Below, in pieces: positions 17,026 through 25,783 of a stretch of 64,000 nucleotides of DNA (position 1 is its first letter; every line of letters starts with the position of its first letter). The position numbers and the translations under genes were made by a program. The stretch spans positions 124,001 to 188,000 of the forward strand of contig NZ_JAWDIX010000004.1 in assembly GCF_032380675.1 (NCBI RefSeq). Direction: 5' to 3'. Under the pieces are notes generated by a model that was given only the letters and a program-made list of their open reading frames with translations, was not told the origin of the DNA and searched no databases. The DNA comes from Anaerolentibacter hominis (GTDB lineage: Bacteria; Bacillota; Clostridia; Lachnospirales; Lachnospiraceae).

Positions 17026-18206
17026 AAGAATATTACCGGGTATGTGCCGACATCGATCTGGATGCCATTTATGACAATATAGAAGAGACAAGAAAACGAC
17101 TGAATCCACAAACACAGATAATGGCGGTGATCAAGGCGGATGCCTATGGGCACGGGGCGGTTCCTGTGGCCGGGATGCTGGAGCGGATTACGGACAGTTT
17201 TGGCGTGGCTATTGCGGAGGAAGCGCTGGAACTGCGCAGCGCAGGCATACGCAAACCGGTATTGATCTTGGGATATACGCCGGCGCCTTTTTATGAAGAG
17301 CTGGCAGAGCAGGATATTTCCCAGACTGTATTTCAGTATGAAATGGCCTGTAAATTATCTGAGGCGGCTATAAAAGTAGGAAAGCCGATTAAGATACACA
17401 TTAAGGTGGATACCGGGATGAGCCGGATCGGATTTATGCCGGCGGAAGAAAGCCTCAGGATAATCGGGCAGATTCAGAAGCTGCCGGGACTGATTCTGGA
17501 AGGAATATTTACGCATTTTGCAAGTTCAGACTCTGCAGACAAGACACAGGCCAGAGAGCAGCTCAGAAAATTTCTGGATTTTACGGCAGATCTTGAGAAC
17601 AAGGGAATCAGGATTCCTGTCCGGCATGCGGCCAACAGTGCGGCGATTATGGAGATGCCTGAGTCACAGCTGGAGATGGTGCGCAGCGGTATCTCCACTT
17701 ATGGTATGTATCCGTCCGATGAAGTGGATCAAGGCAGACTTAAATTGTGTCCGGCCATGTCGGTGCACGCGTATGTATCTTATGTTAAGACGCTGCCGGA
17801 AGGAGTGGGAGTCAGCTACGGGAGTACCTTTATCACCGGCCGGGATACGGTGGTGGCAACGATTCCGGTGGGGTATGCGGACGGCTATTCCAGACAGCTG
17901 TCCAATCAGGGCCGTGTACTGATTCATGGGAAATCCGCTCCCATTATCGGAAGGGTATGTATGGATCAGTTTATGGTGGATGTGACCGATATTCCTGATG
18001 TGAAGGAGGGGGATACGGCTACTCTGATGGGGCGGGACCAAGATGAAATAATTACTGCCGAAGAAATAGGTTCCATGACACATTCCTTTAATTATGAGGT
18101 TGTATGTGATGTGGGAAAGAGGGTCCCGAGAGCTTACTACAGGCATGGAGAGAAGGTGGCGACGTACGATCACTATGAATACAGCCCCTTGTCGTACTCC
18201 AAGTAG
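17022..18206 (+). CDS. alr: Alanine racemase
   Basis: A 394-residue PLP enzyme that makes D-alanine for peptidoglycan. The PLP lysine is Lys38 in VIKADAYGHG, and the second base is Tyr266 in GVSYGSTF. The C-terminal beta domain (from about 245) has RVCMDQFMVDVT. Length is normal. It overlaps nnrD by four bases and precedes mazF, the same order as B. subtilis alr-(antitoxin)-ndoA but without the antitoxin. Confidence 0.97.
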   Translation: MKEYYRVCADIDLDAIYDNIEETRKRLNPQTQIMAVIKADAYGHGAVPVAGMLERITDSFGVAIAEEALELRSAGIRKPVLILGYTPAPFYEELAEQDISQTVFQYEMACKLSEAAIKVGKPIKIHIKVDTGMSRIGFMPAEESLRIIGQIQKLPGLILEGIFTHFASSDSADKTQAREQLRKFLDFTADLENKGIRIPVRHAANSAAIMEMPESQLEMVRSGISTYGMYPSDEVDQGRLKLCPAMSVHAYVSYVKTLPEGVGVSYGSTFITGRDTVVATIPVGYADGYSRQLSNQGRVLIHGKSAPIIGRVCMDQFMVDVTDIPDVKEGDTATLMGRDQDEIITAEEIGSMTHSFNYEVVCDVGKRVPRAYYRHGEKVATYDHYEYSPLSYSK

Positions 18207-18260
18207 AAAAGAAAACCGGCATTTTATAGAATACGTGAGAAAAAACAGGGAATACTGTTA

Positions 18261-18275
18261 CTAGCAAAATGCTAG
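18261..18275. promoter_or_regulatory. Inverted repeat upstream of mazF
   Basis: CTAGCA-AAA-TGCTAG is a perfect inverted repeat 30 bases before the mazF start. It could be an autoregulatory operator; nothing else in the window shares it. Confidence 0.4.
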
Positions 18276-18305
18276 ATCGTAGCTATAAAATGGAGTGTGA
18301 AAAAA

Positions 18306-18653
18306 GTGGTCATTCGACGAGGTGATATATTTTATGCAGATCTGCGTCCGGTAATCGGTTCGGAGCAGGGAGGGGTAAGGCCGGTTCTGATTGTTCAGAA
18401 TGATACCGGCAACAAACACAGCCCCACTGTAATCTGTGCGGCGATTACATCCAGGATGAATAAGGCAAAACTGCCGACTCATGTGGAGATCAGCGCAGAA
18501 AAGTATGGTATCGTAAAAGATTCTGTTATATTATTAGAACAAGTACGTACAATTGATAAATCAAGGCTGAAGGAAAAGGTGTGCCATCTGGACGATCAAA
18601 TCCTGAAAAAGATCGACAGGGCGCTGATGATTAGTTTTTCCCTTGATACATAA
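18306..18653 (+). CDS. MazF/EndoA family endoribonuclease toxin without a visible antitoxin
   Basis: A protein of about 115 residues that closely matches B. subtilis EndoA (NdoA): RRGDIFYADLRPVIGSEQGG, RPVLIVQND, KLPTHVEI and DSVILLEQVRTIDK. MazF enzymes cut single-stranded mRNA at short motifs, UACAU in the Bacillus enzyme. The GTG at 18306 matches the family start and has GGAG ten bases upstream; a GTG at 18297 is possible but crowds the site. In Bacillus the EndoAI antitoxin gene precedes it, but the 99 bases between alr and this gene cannot encode one. It is either controlled by an unlinked antitoxin or tolerated as an orphan. Confidence 0.92.
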   Translation: MVIRRGDIFYADLRPVIGSEQGGVRPVLIVQNDTGNKHSPTVICAAITSRMNKAKLPTHVEISAEKYGIVKDSVILLEQVRTIDKSRLKEKVCHLDDQILKKIDRALMISFSLDT

Positions 18654-18670
18654 GAGAAAGGAAGTTGAAC

Positions 18671-19870
18671 ATGGAAGACCCGTTGCTATACGGCGTATTA
18701 ATTATAGTGATTCTTATTTTGACGGCGGTATTAAACAGCGCCCGGGAGGGCTGCGAGGAAACCAGTGAGAGCCGGTACATAGGTATTATAACCGGCTGGC
18801 TGATTTCACTGAATGTTGCACTGGGAGTCTGCATTGTGCTGCTGGCGCAGCAGTTTGAGCTGGCGGCAGGTATTGGAATCGGCCTCCTTGTTTTGTTTGT
18901 TGCACTATTTTTCTGTAATGCGCTGCCTCAGAAACTGGCACTGCGTGATCCTGGGAGAATAGTGGAGCGAACCCGCGGGTTGGTTAAACTGTTAAATGTA
19001 CTGGCCTCTCCGTTTCATTTCATAGGCAAAAAGCTGCTCAGGCTGATTTATCTGATTGCCAGGATTAATCCGGAAGAATTGGAAGACAACGTGACAGAAG
19101 AAGAGATTATCTCCATGGTGAATGAGGGATACGAGCAGGGTGTGCTGGAAGACAGCGAAGCGGAAATGATCTCCAATATAATGGAGTTGGACGATAAAGA
19201 AGTAAAAGATATCATGACTCACCGCAAGAAGATTATCGGAATCGACGCGGATATGAGTATTGAAGAGGCATTAAAATTTATACTGGGCAAAAGCTATTCC
19301 CGCTATCCGCTTTATGAGGAAGATATAGACAATATCGTGGGAATCCTGCATCTGAAGGACCTGACAAAATGGTATGTCATGGGGCAGGATACGAAACGGT
19401 CACTCAGAGATATAGCCCGGAAACCATTTTTTGTACCAGATACACAGGATATCAACGATCTGTTTCATCAGATGCAGATGAAGAAGATACATATGGCAAT
19501 CGCAATTGACGAATACGGACAGACGGCCGGACTGGTTGCCATGGAAGATATTCTGGAGGAAATCGTCGGGAATATTCTGGATGAATACGATGTAGATGAG
19601 AAATTTATAATAGATCTGGGTGATGGCCGGTATATCATGAGAGGCCTGGCAAATCTGGAAGATGTAGAAGAAACGCTGGATATCTCGGTAGAGGAAGAAG
19701 AGTACGATACCTTAAACGGCCTTCTGGTATCACTTCTGGGCCGCATACCTGCGGAGGGAGAAAAAGCCGTAATAGACTATCAGGGTTACCGTTTTCAGAT
19801 CATGGATGTGAGAGATAAGACGATCCGGTTCGTCAGAGTGACAAAGGAAGGACTGGACGACGAAGAATAA
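18671..19870 (+). CDS. CNNM/CorC-type membrane protein with CBS pair (hemolysin-like family)
   Basis: A 399-residue membrane protein. The N-terminal DUF21/CNNM-like region has hydrophobic segments at about 5-23, 38-60 and 65-85. A CBS pair follows at about 180-310 (VKDIMTHRKKIIGIDADMS, SRYPLYEEDIDNIVGIL, AIAIDEYGQTAGLVAMEDIL). A CorC_HlyC transporter-associated domain at about 320-395 ends the protein. Such proteins bind adenine nucleotides and probably export Mg2+ or Co2+; the hemolysin name is historical. The ATG at 18671 with GGAAG six bases upstream is preferred over a TTG at 18665. It is 17 bases after mazF. Confidence 0.88.
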   Translation: MEDPLLYGVLIIVILILTAVLNSAREGCEETSESRYIGIITGWLISLNVALGVCIVLLAQQFELAAGIGIGLLVLFVALFFCNALPQKLALRDPGRIVERTRGLVKLLNVLASPFHFIGKKLLRLIYLIARINPEELEDNVTEEEIISMVNEGYEQGVLEDSEAEMISNIMELDDKEVKDIMTHRKKIIGIDADMSIEEALKFILGKSYSRYPLYEEDIDNIVGILHLKDLTKWYVMGQDTKRSLRDIARKPFFVPDTQDINDLFHQMQMKKIHMAIAIDEYGQTAGLVAMEDILEEIVGNILDEYDVDEKFIIDLGDGRYIMRGLANLEDVEETLDISVEEEEYDTLNGLLVSLLGRIPAEGEKAVIDYQGYRFQIMDVRDKTIRFVRVTKEGLDDEE

Positions 19871-20071
19871 AGAATAGCTAAGCAGAGCGAAGCTATTCGC
19901 TACTTCTCAAAAAGCGAAGCGTTTGAGAAGGGGCCCGATCTTTTTATGAAGTGAGGAACGAACGTAATAAAGAATAGCTAAGCAGAGTGAAGCTATTCGC
20001 TACTTCTCAAAAAGCGAAGCGTTTGAGAAGGGCCCCGTTTTTTTTTATGAAGTGAGGAACGAACGTAATAA
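19871..20071. repeat. Tandem ~100-bp repeat with two palindromes per unit
   Basis: Two head-to-tail copies (19871-19970 and 19971-20071) are nearly identical. Each contains GAATAGCT...AGCTATTC (8-bp stem), then CTTCTCAAA...TTTGAGAAG around an AGCGAAGC tip, then a GGGCCC palindrome with a T-run, then a shared tail ending GAACGTAATAA. The second copy differs by GCGAAG to GTGAAG in the first loop and by a longer T-run. There is no coding potential. Confidence 0.9.
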
Positions 20072-20082
20072 AAAAGCCAGAA

Positions 20083-20114
20083 AAAAAGCAGCGGTAGGGG
20101 CCGCTGCTTTTTTC
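20083..20114. terminator. Terminator in the island between the CBS protein and lipoprotein genes
   Basis: AAAAAAGCAGCGG pairs with CCGCTGCTTTTTT across a TAGGGG loop, a strong bidirectional intrinsic terminator placed after the tandem repeat. Confidence 0.88.
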
Positions 20115-20252
20115 CTGGTAACTAAATACCAAAGTGTATAATAGGGTGGGAGTAGAAAGTGTTTATCCACTATCTAAACTTAAATATAGCCCCCAAATGT
20201 GTTCTCCCTGTGACTAAAATATGAACATTTTCTAAACTGAGCCCCGCATAAT

Positions 20253-20303
20253 CGGAAGCGGAAGATGGTCGGAAAGCTAGCTTTCCAGACATCTTTCGCT
20301 TTT
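20253..20303. repeat. Long imperfect hairpin (about 50 bases)
   Basis: AAGCGGAAGATG pairs with CATCTTTCGCTT (one mismatch) outside an inner GGAAAGC-TA-GCTTTCC palindrome. It probably ends transcripts of the lipoprotein gene on the minus strand, but it belongs to a row of palindromes in this 618-bp gene-free stretch (19871-20488). Confidence 0.65.
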
Positions 20304-20312
20304 GATTATATG

Positions 20313-20462
20313 TGGCGAAGCCACGAAGCGAGCATCCCGTCAGGGATGCGTAGCTTAGCGAGGCGGAAAGCCCGCAAAACAGAGGCGAAGCCCGTTTAAC
20401 ATTGGCGAAGCCACGAAGCGAGCATCCCGTCAGGGATGCGTAGCTTAGCGGGGCGGTAAGCC
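20313..20462. repeat. Direct repeat of a ~60-bp palindromic unit, two copies 90 bp apart
   Basis: Copies at 20313-20371 and 20403-20462 read TGGCGAAGCCACGAAGCG, then GCATCCC-GTCA-GGGATGC, then GTAGCTTAGCG, GGCGG and AAGCC, with two substitutions. Between them AGGCGAAGCCC is a partial third copy of the head. Each unit folds into two hairpins, one tipped GCGAAGC. Confidence 0.88.
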
Positions 20463-20488
20463 TTGCTATGGCGACTTACAGCACTGTC

Positions 20489-21637
20489 CTATTGAAAATT
20501 CACTACAATGGAGACCGTCTCTTCACCAAAGAAATGTTTTGATACCCTATATGTCCCGGGTACCAACCTGGCGTATTCCGCCAGGTTCAGATAAAATGTC
20601 TGCCTTTTATTCCCTTCCAAAGGATAGAGAATAAAAGTTTTTGAAGTCTCATACTCCACGTTGGCAAACCGCCTGGGAACCCGGTACCAGCTGCCATCGT
20701 TCCGATAATCCAGAATGATTTCTCTGCTGTAATTATATGTATTGCTGGTTTGGTTCTTCAGGTACAAGATTATTTCTTTATCCTCAATGGAATACACTTG
20801 TTTATCTGTCTGACAGGAAATATTCGGATTGCCTGCCGCATCTGCCGGGATATCGGAGATCTCCAGGTGAAGATCCGGATCGGCAATACTGGAAGCGATA
20901 CCTGGTATGCCCAGACATTCATAGGAAAAATCTTTGCCTGGATTACATATCGTTTCACTCAGCCAACGCTCCATTTCCTCATTCATATAACAAACAGCTA
21001 AGGTACAGTGGTCAGGAGCATCATTGATATAAGCCGAAATTTCATCCACCCCGTCAAGACCAAATGTCTGGATACGTACCGGTCCATTCCAGGCGAGGGA
21101 GACAGCGCCGGGATGTTCCGATTCGTAACGGCGCAGTCCTTCGTAAAGAGACATAAGGGCCGGAGAAGGCGGATTCTGTCTTACGTACAATGGATACTGT
21201 ATCCCGGACTCCGGGATCTGTCTTATCTGAAAATCTGAATGTGAGAAAACGGCGTCCGAAAGTATAGTTTCTTTTATCCACTGTTCACGTTCTTTATTCA
21301 GAGAGAACACCGGCAGAATATAGAGTCCGGATGCTTCCTCGTACTGAATGGGGAGCATGGCAATGTTCTGACTCAGGATTCCATAGGCTTCTTCTGAAAA
21401 GGAACCCGAGAGGGGATACCGATACCTGCTTTCTTCCTTAACAGGGTATGACACATCCAGTGGATGGGATTTGTCATAGGATTGAAGCGCCATGTCAAAC
21501 GTCTGCTGCAGCCGGCCCAGCAAGTCTGGATCTGGCTCCGGTAAAGAGGCTTCCCCTGGCTGGTTATAAGACACAGAACATGAGGAGATAAATACCATGA
21601 ATAAGATAAACACGGATATAACTTTTGTTTTCTTCAT
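20489..21637 (-). CDS. Lipoprotein with C-terminal Ig-like domain, function unknown
   Basis: A 382-residue predicted lipoprotein. The signal peptide ends in a lipobox-like FISSC with Cys20, so it should be anchored on the outer face of the membrane. The middle (about 40-260) has no motif I recognise. The last 110 residues (ISCQTDKQVYSIEDKEIILY to VPGTYRVSKHFF) resemble bacterial Ig-like domains of the Big_14 kind found in Clostridia lipoproteins. It is a single gene on the minus strand beside the palindrome island. No function is proposed. Confidence 0.72.
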   Translation of the reverse strand: MKKTKVISVFILFMVFISSCSVSYNQPGEASLPEPDPDLLGRLQQTFDMALQSYDKSHPLDVSYPVKEESRYRYPLSGSFSEEAYGILSQNIAMLPIQYEEASGLYILPVFSLNKEREQWIKETILSDAVFSHSDFQIRQIPESGIQYPLYVRQNPPSPALMSLYEGLRRYESEHPGAVSLAWNGPVRIQTFGLDGVDEISAYINDAPDHCTLAVCYMNEEMERWLSETICNPGKDFSYECLGIPGIASSIADPDLHLEISDIPADAAGNPNISCQTDKQVYSIEDKEIILYLKNQTSNTYNYSREIILDYRNDGSWYRVPRRFANVEYETSKTFILYPLEGNKRQTFYLNLAEYARLVPGTYRVSKHFFGEETVSIVVNFQ

Positions 21638-21787
21638 AAATTGCAGCCTCCCGCTAATTCAATATTGATAATCAGGAATCTTTTAACTCAGGTACGAAGG
21701 CCTTTTCTTTTATAATACAGCAGAAAAAACAGCAAATAAAGTTCTAAATATCCTCCTGTTCCCCTCCTTTTCCTCCGCCACATTATC

Positions 21788-21816
21788 TTGCAAAAACCAC
21801 CACCCTTGTCTATAAT
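21788..21816 (+). promoter_or_regulatory. Sigma-A promoter of the first ade gene
   Basis: TTGCAA at 21788-21793 and TATAAT at 21811-21816 with a 17-base spacer. Only about 60 bases separate it from the start codon, too short for a purine riboswitch. Confidence 0.78.
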
Positions 21817-21881
21817 GAACAGTAGCAATGAAATAGAGGGAAAAATCCCGAAAAATGTGATCAATCAAAGGAGAAAACAGG

Positions 21882-23645
21882 ATGAGAGTTTCAGAAAAAG
21901 CAGACCGCAGCAGGCTGATTGCGGCAGCGATGCAGAAAATTCCATGTGATTTAACCGTTGAAAACGTCAAGCTGGTTAACGTGATTACCGGAGAGATTTA
22001 TCCGGCCAGTGTGGATGTACTGGATGGAACCATTGTAAGAGTCAGAGAAGAGGGAGAGACTACTGAAGTCCCTTCCAGGACTGTTTATGATGGTAAGGGC
22101 GCTTATTTAATGCCCGGATTTATTGACGCTCATATGCATGTGGAAAGCACAATGATGATACCGGAGAATTTCGCAAGGGTAGCGGTTCCCTGGGGCACAA
22201 CTACGGTGTGTACAGATCCTCATGAAATCGGCAATGTCATGGGAATTCCGGGTGTGAAATTTATGCTGGAGAGCGGCCGTCAGGCGGCGCTTCGTCATCT
22301 GGTTCTGGCTCCTTCCTGTGTGCCTGCTGTTCCGGGGCTTGAGAGCACCGGTGCCGATTTCTTTGCAAAAGAAGTGGGTGAACTGCTGGATATGGACGAC
22401 GTGGTTGGTATCGCGGAAATTATGGATTATGTTGGTGTATATAATGATACGGACCGTATGCATACCATTATCGACGAAGGAATAAAGAGAAATCTTCTGC
22501 TTCAGGGACATGCTCCCAGCGTGACAGGCAAAGAGCTGGCAGCGTACCGGATCGGCGGACCTGTAACGGATCACGAGAGCAACACGGCAGAGGAAATCAA
22601 TGAGAAGCTGCGCATGGGTATTCATGTTAACCTGCGTGCAAGTTCGATTGTGGATAATCTGGGAACTCTTCTGGGCGGCCTGAAAAACCACAAATTCTAT
22701 GATTTCGTATCGGTCTGCACCGATGATGTCCATGCGAAGGATATCCTGGAGAAGGGGCATCTTAACAGTGTGATCGGCAAGGCAATCAAGAAAGGTATTG
22801 AACCTCTGGATATTATCAAGATGGCAACGCTGAACGCGGCAAGAGAGTATGGTTTTGATGATCTGGGAGCAATTGCGCCTGGCTATCTTGCGGATATGCA
22901 GCTGGTGGATGAGCTGGACGGCCGCCGTCCGAACGCGGTATTTATCAAAGGACAGCTGGTTGCTGAGAACGGAAACTACATAGCAAAAGATCCTGCTGAG
23001 AAAAAATATGATTTCCCGAATACGGTCAATATGGAGCAGCTTCAGACAGCGGATGATTTCCGCCTGAAAGCACCGGAAGGCTGCGGGGATAAAGTAAAGA
23101 CCCTGATTATGGAGCCGGTGACAAAGGGTATTGTAATGAAGGGTTCCATGGAAGAACTGCCTGTTGTCAATGGCTATGTTACTCTGGGAGATCATGATGA
23201 CCTGCAGTTTGTGTGCATAGCAAATCGTTATGGTACCGGAACCAAGAGTATAGTTGTAATGAGAAATTATGGGCTGAAAGAAGGGGCGGTTGCTTCTACC
23301 GTATCCCATGACAGCCATAACTTTACGGTTATATATAAGGACGCTGAGGATGCCCTTGCGGCGGCTCAGGAACTGAAACGTACCGGCGGCGGTATGTGCG
23401 CAGTAAAGGAAGGCAAGATCTTATATACCCTTCCTCTGCCGGTAGCGGGGCTTATGTCCACCCTTCCCTGTGAGCCTCTGGCAAAGGAGATTGAGACGAT
23501 GGAGAAGGCAATGCTGTCTCTGTGTCCGGACGAGTCCTCTATTCTGATGATTGCCTGCCTTGCCCTGCCGGTAAGACCAGGCCTGATTATGACGGATATA
23601 GGCATTGTTGACGGTCTGACCCAGGAATTTGTCAGCCAGTTTTAA
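21882..23645 (+). CDS. ade: Adenine deaminase, copy 1
   Basis: A 587-residue amidohydrolase that converts adenine to hypoxanthine and ammonia. Metal ligands are in FIDAHMHVES, the GTTTVCTDPHEIGNVMGIPG and LLQGHAPSV motifs are present, followed by VTDHESNTAEE, and the active-site VCTDDVHAKD is intact. The C-terminal ade domain has SHDSHN. The start has AAAGGAG upstream. It lies 74 bases before a paralogue. Together with the nearby nucleoside hydrolase and ribokinase and with guaB, it supports an active purine salvage route. Confidence 0.95.
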   Translation: MRVSEKADRSRLIAAAMQKIPCDLTVENVKLVNVITGEIYPASVDVLDGTIVRVREEGETTEVPSRTVYDGKGAYLMPGFIDAHMHVESTMMIPENFARVAVPWGTTTVCTDPHEIGNVMGIPGVKFMLESGRQAALRHLVLAPSCVPAVPGLESTGADFFAKEVGELLDMDDVVGIAEIMDYVGVYNDTDRMHTIIDEGIKRNLLLQGHAPSVTGKELAAYRIGGPVTDHESNTAEEINEKLRMGIHVNLRASSIVDNLGTLLGGLKNHKFYDFVSVCTDDVHAKDILEKGHLNSVIGKAIKKGIEPLDIIKMATLNAAREYGFDDLGAIAPGYLADMQLVDELDGRRPNAVFIKGQLVAENGNYIAKDPAEKKYDFPNTVNMEQLQTADDFRLKAPEGCGDKVKTLIMEPVTKGIVMKGSMEELPVVNGYVTLGDHDDLQFVCIANRYGTGTKSIVVMRNYGLKEGAVASTVSHDSHNFTVIYKDAEDALAAAQELKRTGGGMCAVKEGKILYTLPLPVAGLMSTLPCEPLAKEIETMEKAMLSLCPDESSILMIACLALPVRPGLIMTDIGIVDGLTQEFVSQF

Positions 23646-23650
23646 AATAG

Positions 23651-23690
23651 AACAGGCATCGGACTTATGAGCCGGTGCCTGTATTTATTT
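23651..23690 (+). terminator. Weak hairpin between the two ade genes
   Basis: AGGCATCGG pairs with CCGGTGCCT (one wobble), followed by GTATTTATTT. It could partly terminate or process the transcript between the duplicated genes. Confidence 0.45.
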
Positions 23691-23719
23691 AAAAATACAA
23701 AGGAGGAGGGGACTGCGCT

Positions 23720-25495
23720 ATGAGAGTAATTGAAAATAGAGACCGAAGCCGTCTGATTGCGGCGGCTATGCAGAAAATACCCTGTGATCTGACCATTGAA
23801 AACGTAAAGTTTGTGAATGTGATTACGGGTGAAATTTATCCCGCCAGCGTGGATATCCTGGACGGCATTGTCATCCGGGTGCGCACAGAAGGGGAAATGA
23901 CGAAGAAGCCCAGTAACGAGATTTATGACGGCAAAGGAAATTATCTGGTGCCGGGATTTATTGATATTCATATGCATATTGAGAGTACAATGATGATACC
24001 GGAAAACTTTGGCCGGGCTGCAATTCTGTGCGGAACGACAAGTGTGTTTGTTGATCCGCACGAGATTGGCAATGTAATGGGTATTCCCGGTGTAAGATTT
24101 ATGGTGGAGAATGCAAGGAAATCTCCGGTCCGCCAGTTCAATTTGGCTCCATCCTGTGTGCCTTCTGTTCCCGGAGTAGAAGGGGCGGGGGCCGAATTTA
24201 ATGCGGGAGAGATCGCTGATTTGCTGGGTATGGATGGAGTTTACGGCATTGCGGAGGTAATGGATTTTGTCAATGTGGTGCAGGATGCGCCTAGAATGCA
24301 TGATATCGTGGAAGAAGGGCTTAAGAGAGACTGTCTGATCCAGGGCCACGCGCCGGGCGTGCTGGGCAAAGAACTGGCGGCTTATATACTGGCCGGGCCT
24401 ACCGATAACCACAGTCTGAGCACGGCGGAGGAAGCCTGCCAGGATCTGCGGGCGGGGCTCTACGCCAACTTCCAGGAAAGCTCCCTCTCTGCCAGAAGAA
24501 TGCCGGAACTTTTAAAGGGGATCAAAAACCACAGATGGCACGATCATGTAACGCTCTGTACGGATGATGTCCATGCCAAGGACCTTATGGAGACAGGTCA
24601 TGTCAACAGACTGATCAAGTCTGTACTTATGGAGGGAATTGATCCTGTAGAAGCAATCCGCTGGGCTACCTATAATTCGGGCCGGGATTCCGGCTTTAGG
24701 GATCTGGGAGCAATTGCGCCAGGGTATGTCGCGGATATCCAGCTGCTAGGGGAGCTGGACGGAAGAAATCCGGAGGCAGTCTTTGTGGCAGGAAAACTGG
24801 CTGCCGAGCATGGAGTACTTGTCGGCGAATACAAAGAAGACGAAGGTTCCGCGTTCCAGCCGGAAAATACGGTGCATATAGACTACATTACAGGGCCTGA
24901 CATGTTCCGCCTGAAAGCGCCGGTAGAAAATGGCACCGTACGGGCAGCTGTGATGGACTATGATTATAACGGCACCGGGAAAACAGAAGTTGTGTATGAG
25001 GAAGTGCCTGTCCGGGACGGATATGTAGATATCAGCGGCAAAGATGAACTGCACTATATGAGTGTATGGAACCGCCATAAAAGTACGGATCACACCATTA
25101 CTCTCTGCAGGAACTTCGGACTTTTAAAGGGAGCTATGGGCAGCACAATAGCCCATGACTGCCATAATCTGGTCTTGGCTTACCGGGACAGGGAGGATGC
25201 GCATCTGGCCGCCAGAGCTCTGGCCGAATGTGGAGGAGGTATCTGCGCGGTACATCAGGGTGAGGTGAAGGGTCTGCTGAAGCTTCCGGTAGCCGGCCTG
25301 ATGAGTACGCTTCCATGCGAGAAACTGGTTCCGGAGATCGGGGCGGCGGAGGCAGCGGTAGATCAGCTGTGCGACCGAAAGGGAAAATTGATGAAGGCGG
25401 CCATTCTTTCCCTGGCCTGTATCCCGATGGCGGTTATTACAGACAGGGGATTAGTCGATGGTCGGACCCAGAAATTCTATGAGTTGTTTCAATAA
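23720..25495 (+). CDS. Adenine deaminase paralogue, copy 2
   Basis: A 591-residue protein that is collinear with copy 1: same start (RSRLIAAAMQKIPCDLTIEN), FIDIHMHIES, DPHEIGNVMGIPG, QGHAPGVLGKELAAY, LCTDDVHAKD and AHDCHN. It differs at one otherwise conserved place: GPVTDHESNT in copy 1 is GPTDNHSLST here, so Asp-His-Glu becomes Asn-His-Ser. This suggests changed kinetics or substrate, for example another aminopurine. It has its own GGAGGAGG site. A tandem duplication followed by divergence is the simplest history. Confidence 0.9.
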   Translation: MRVIENRDRSRLIAAAMQKIPCDLTIENVKFVNVITGEIYPASVDILDGIVIRVRTEGEMTKKPSNEIYDGKGNYLVPGFIDIHMHIESTMMIPENFGRAAILCGTTSVFVDPHEIGNVMGIPGVRFMVENARKSPVRQFNLAPSCVPSVPGVEGAGAEFNAGEIADLLGMDGVYGIAEVMDFVNVVQDAPRMHDIVEEGLKRDCLIQGHAPGVLGKELAAYILAGPTDNHSLSTAEEACQDLRAGLYANFQESSLSARRMPELLKGIKNHRWHDHVTLCTDDVHAKDLMETGHVNRLIKSVLMEGIDPVEAIRWATYNSGRDSGFRDLGAIAPGYVADIQLLGELDGRNPEAVFVAGKLAAEHGVLVGEYKEDEGSAFQPENTVHIDYITGPDMFRLKAPVENGTVRAAVMDYDYNGTGKTEVVYEEVPVRDGYVDISGKDELHYMSVWNRHKSTDHTITLCRNFGLLKGAMGSTIAHDCHNLVLAYRDREDAHLAARALAECGGGICAVHQGEVKGLLKLPVAGLMSTLPCEKLVPEIGAAEAAVDQLCDRKGKLMKAAILSLACIPMAVITDRGLVDGRTQKFYELFQ

Positions 25496-25537
25496 AACAT
25501 AGAATTCGACAATATTCGGAATAATGAATGAAGCTGA

Positions 25538-25582
25538 CAGGTTCCCGGAGACAGACACTGTGCTTTGCGGGAACCTGTTTTT
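25538..25582 (+). terminator. Terminator after the ade pair
   Basis: CAGGTTCCCG pairs with CGGGAACCTG over a 20-base loop, followed by T5. Confidence 0.82.
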
Positions 25583-25636
25583 ATTACATAGAAAGTTCTC
25601 CAAACTTTCCTATGTTGCCCGCTTTGTTACGGGAAA

Positions 25637-25671
25637 AAAGGATTCTGCCGCGGATACGGCAGAATCCTTTT
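25637..25671. terminator. Second terminator hairpin after the ade pair
   Basis: AAAGGATTCTGCCG and CGGCAGAATCCTTT form a perfect 14-bp stem with a CGGATA loop and flanking A/T runs. Confidence 0.85.
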
Positions 25672-25783
25672 CCAAATTAATGTATTAAAATGGGGAGAAG
25701 AAATAAAAAACAAAAAATCATCTTATCTAACAAGCTAGTTATATTGTAAACAACAAATATGAGGAAAATATGACTTCATTGAA

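Noticed and set aside
19871..20462. CRISPR array
   Set aside because: Repeats are two copies each, with no constant short repeat alternating with unique spacers and no cas genes.
21638..21881. Purine riboswitch upstream of the ade genes
   Set aside because: The promoter leaves only about 60 bases of leader, too short for the aptamer, and no aptamer core is visible.
22107..23318. 403-codon open frame on the minus strand inside the first ade gene
   Set aside because: It is antisense to a clearly conserved adenine deaminase, has no ribosome site and a composition (His, Ile, Arg-rich) typical of a shadow frame.
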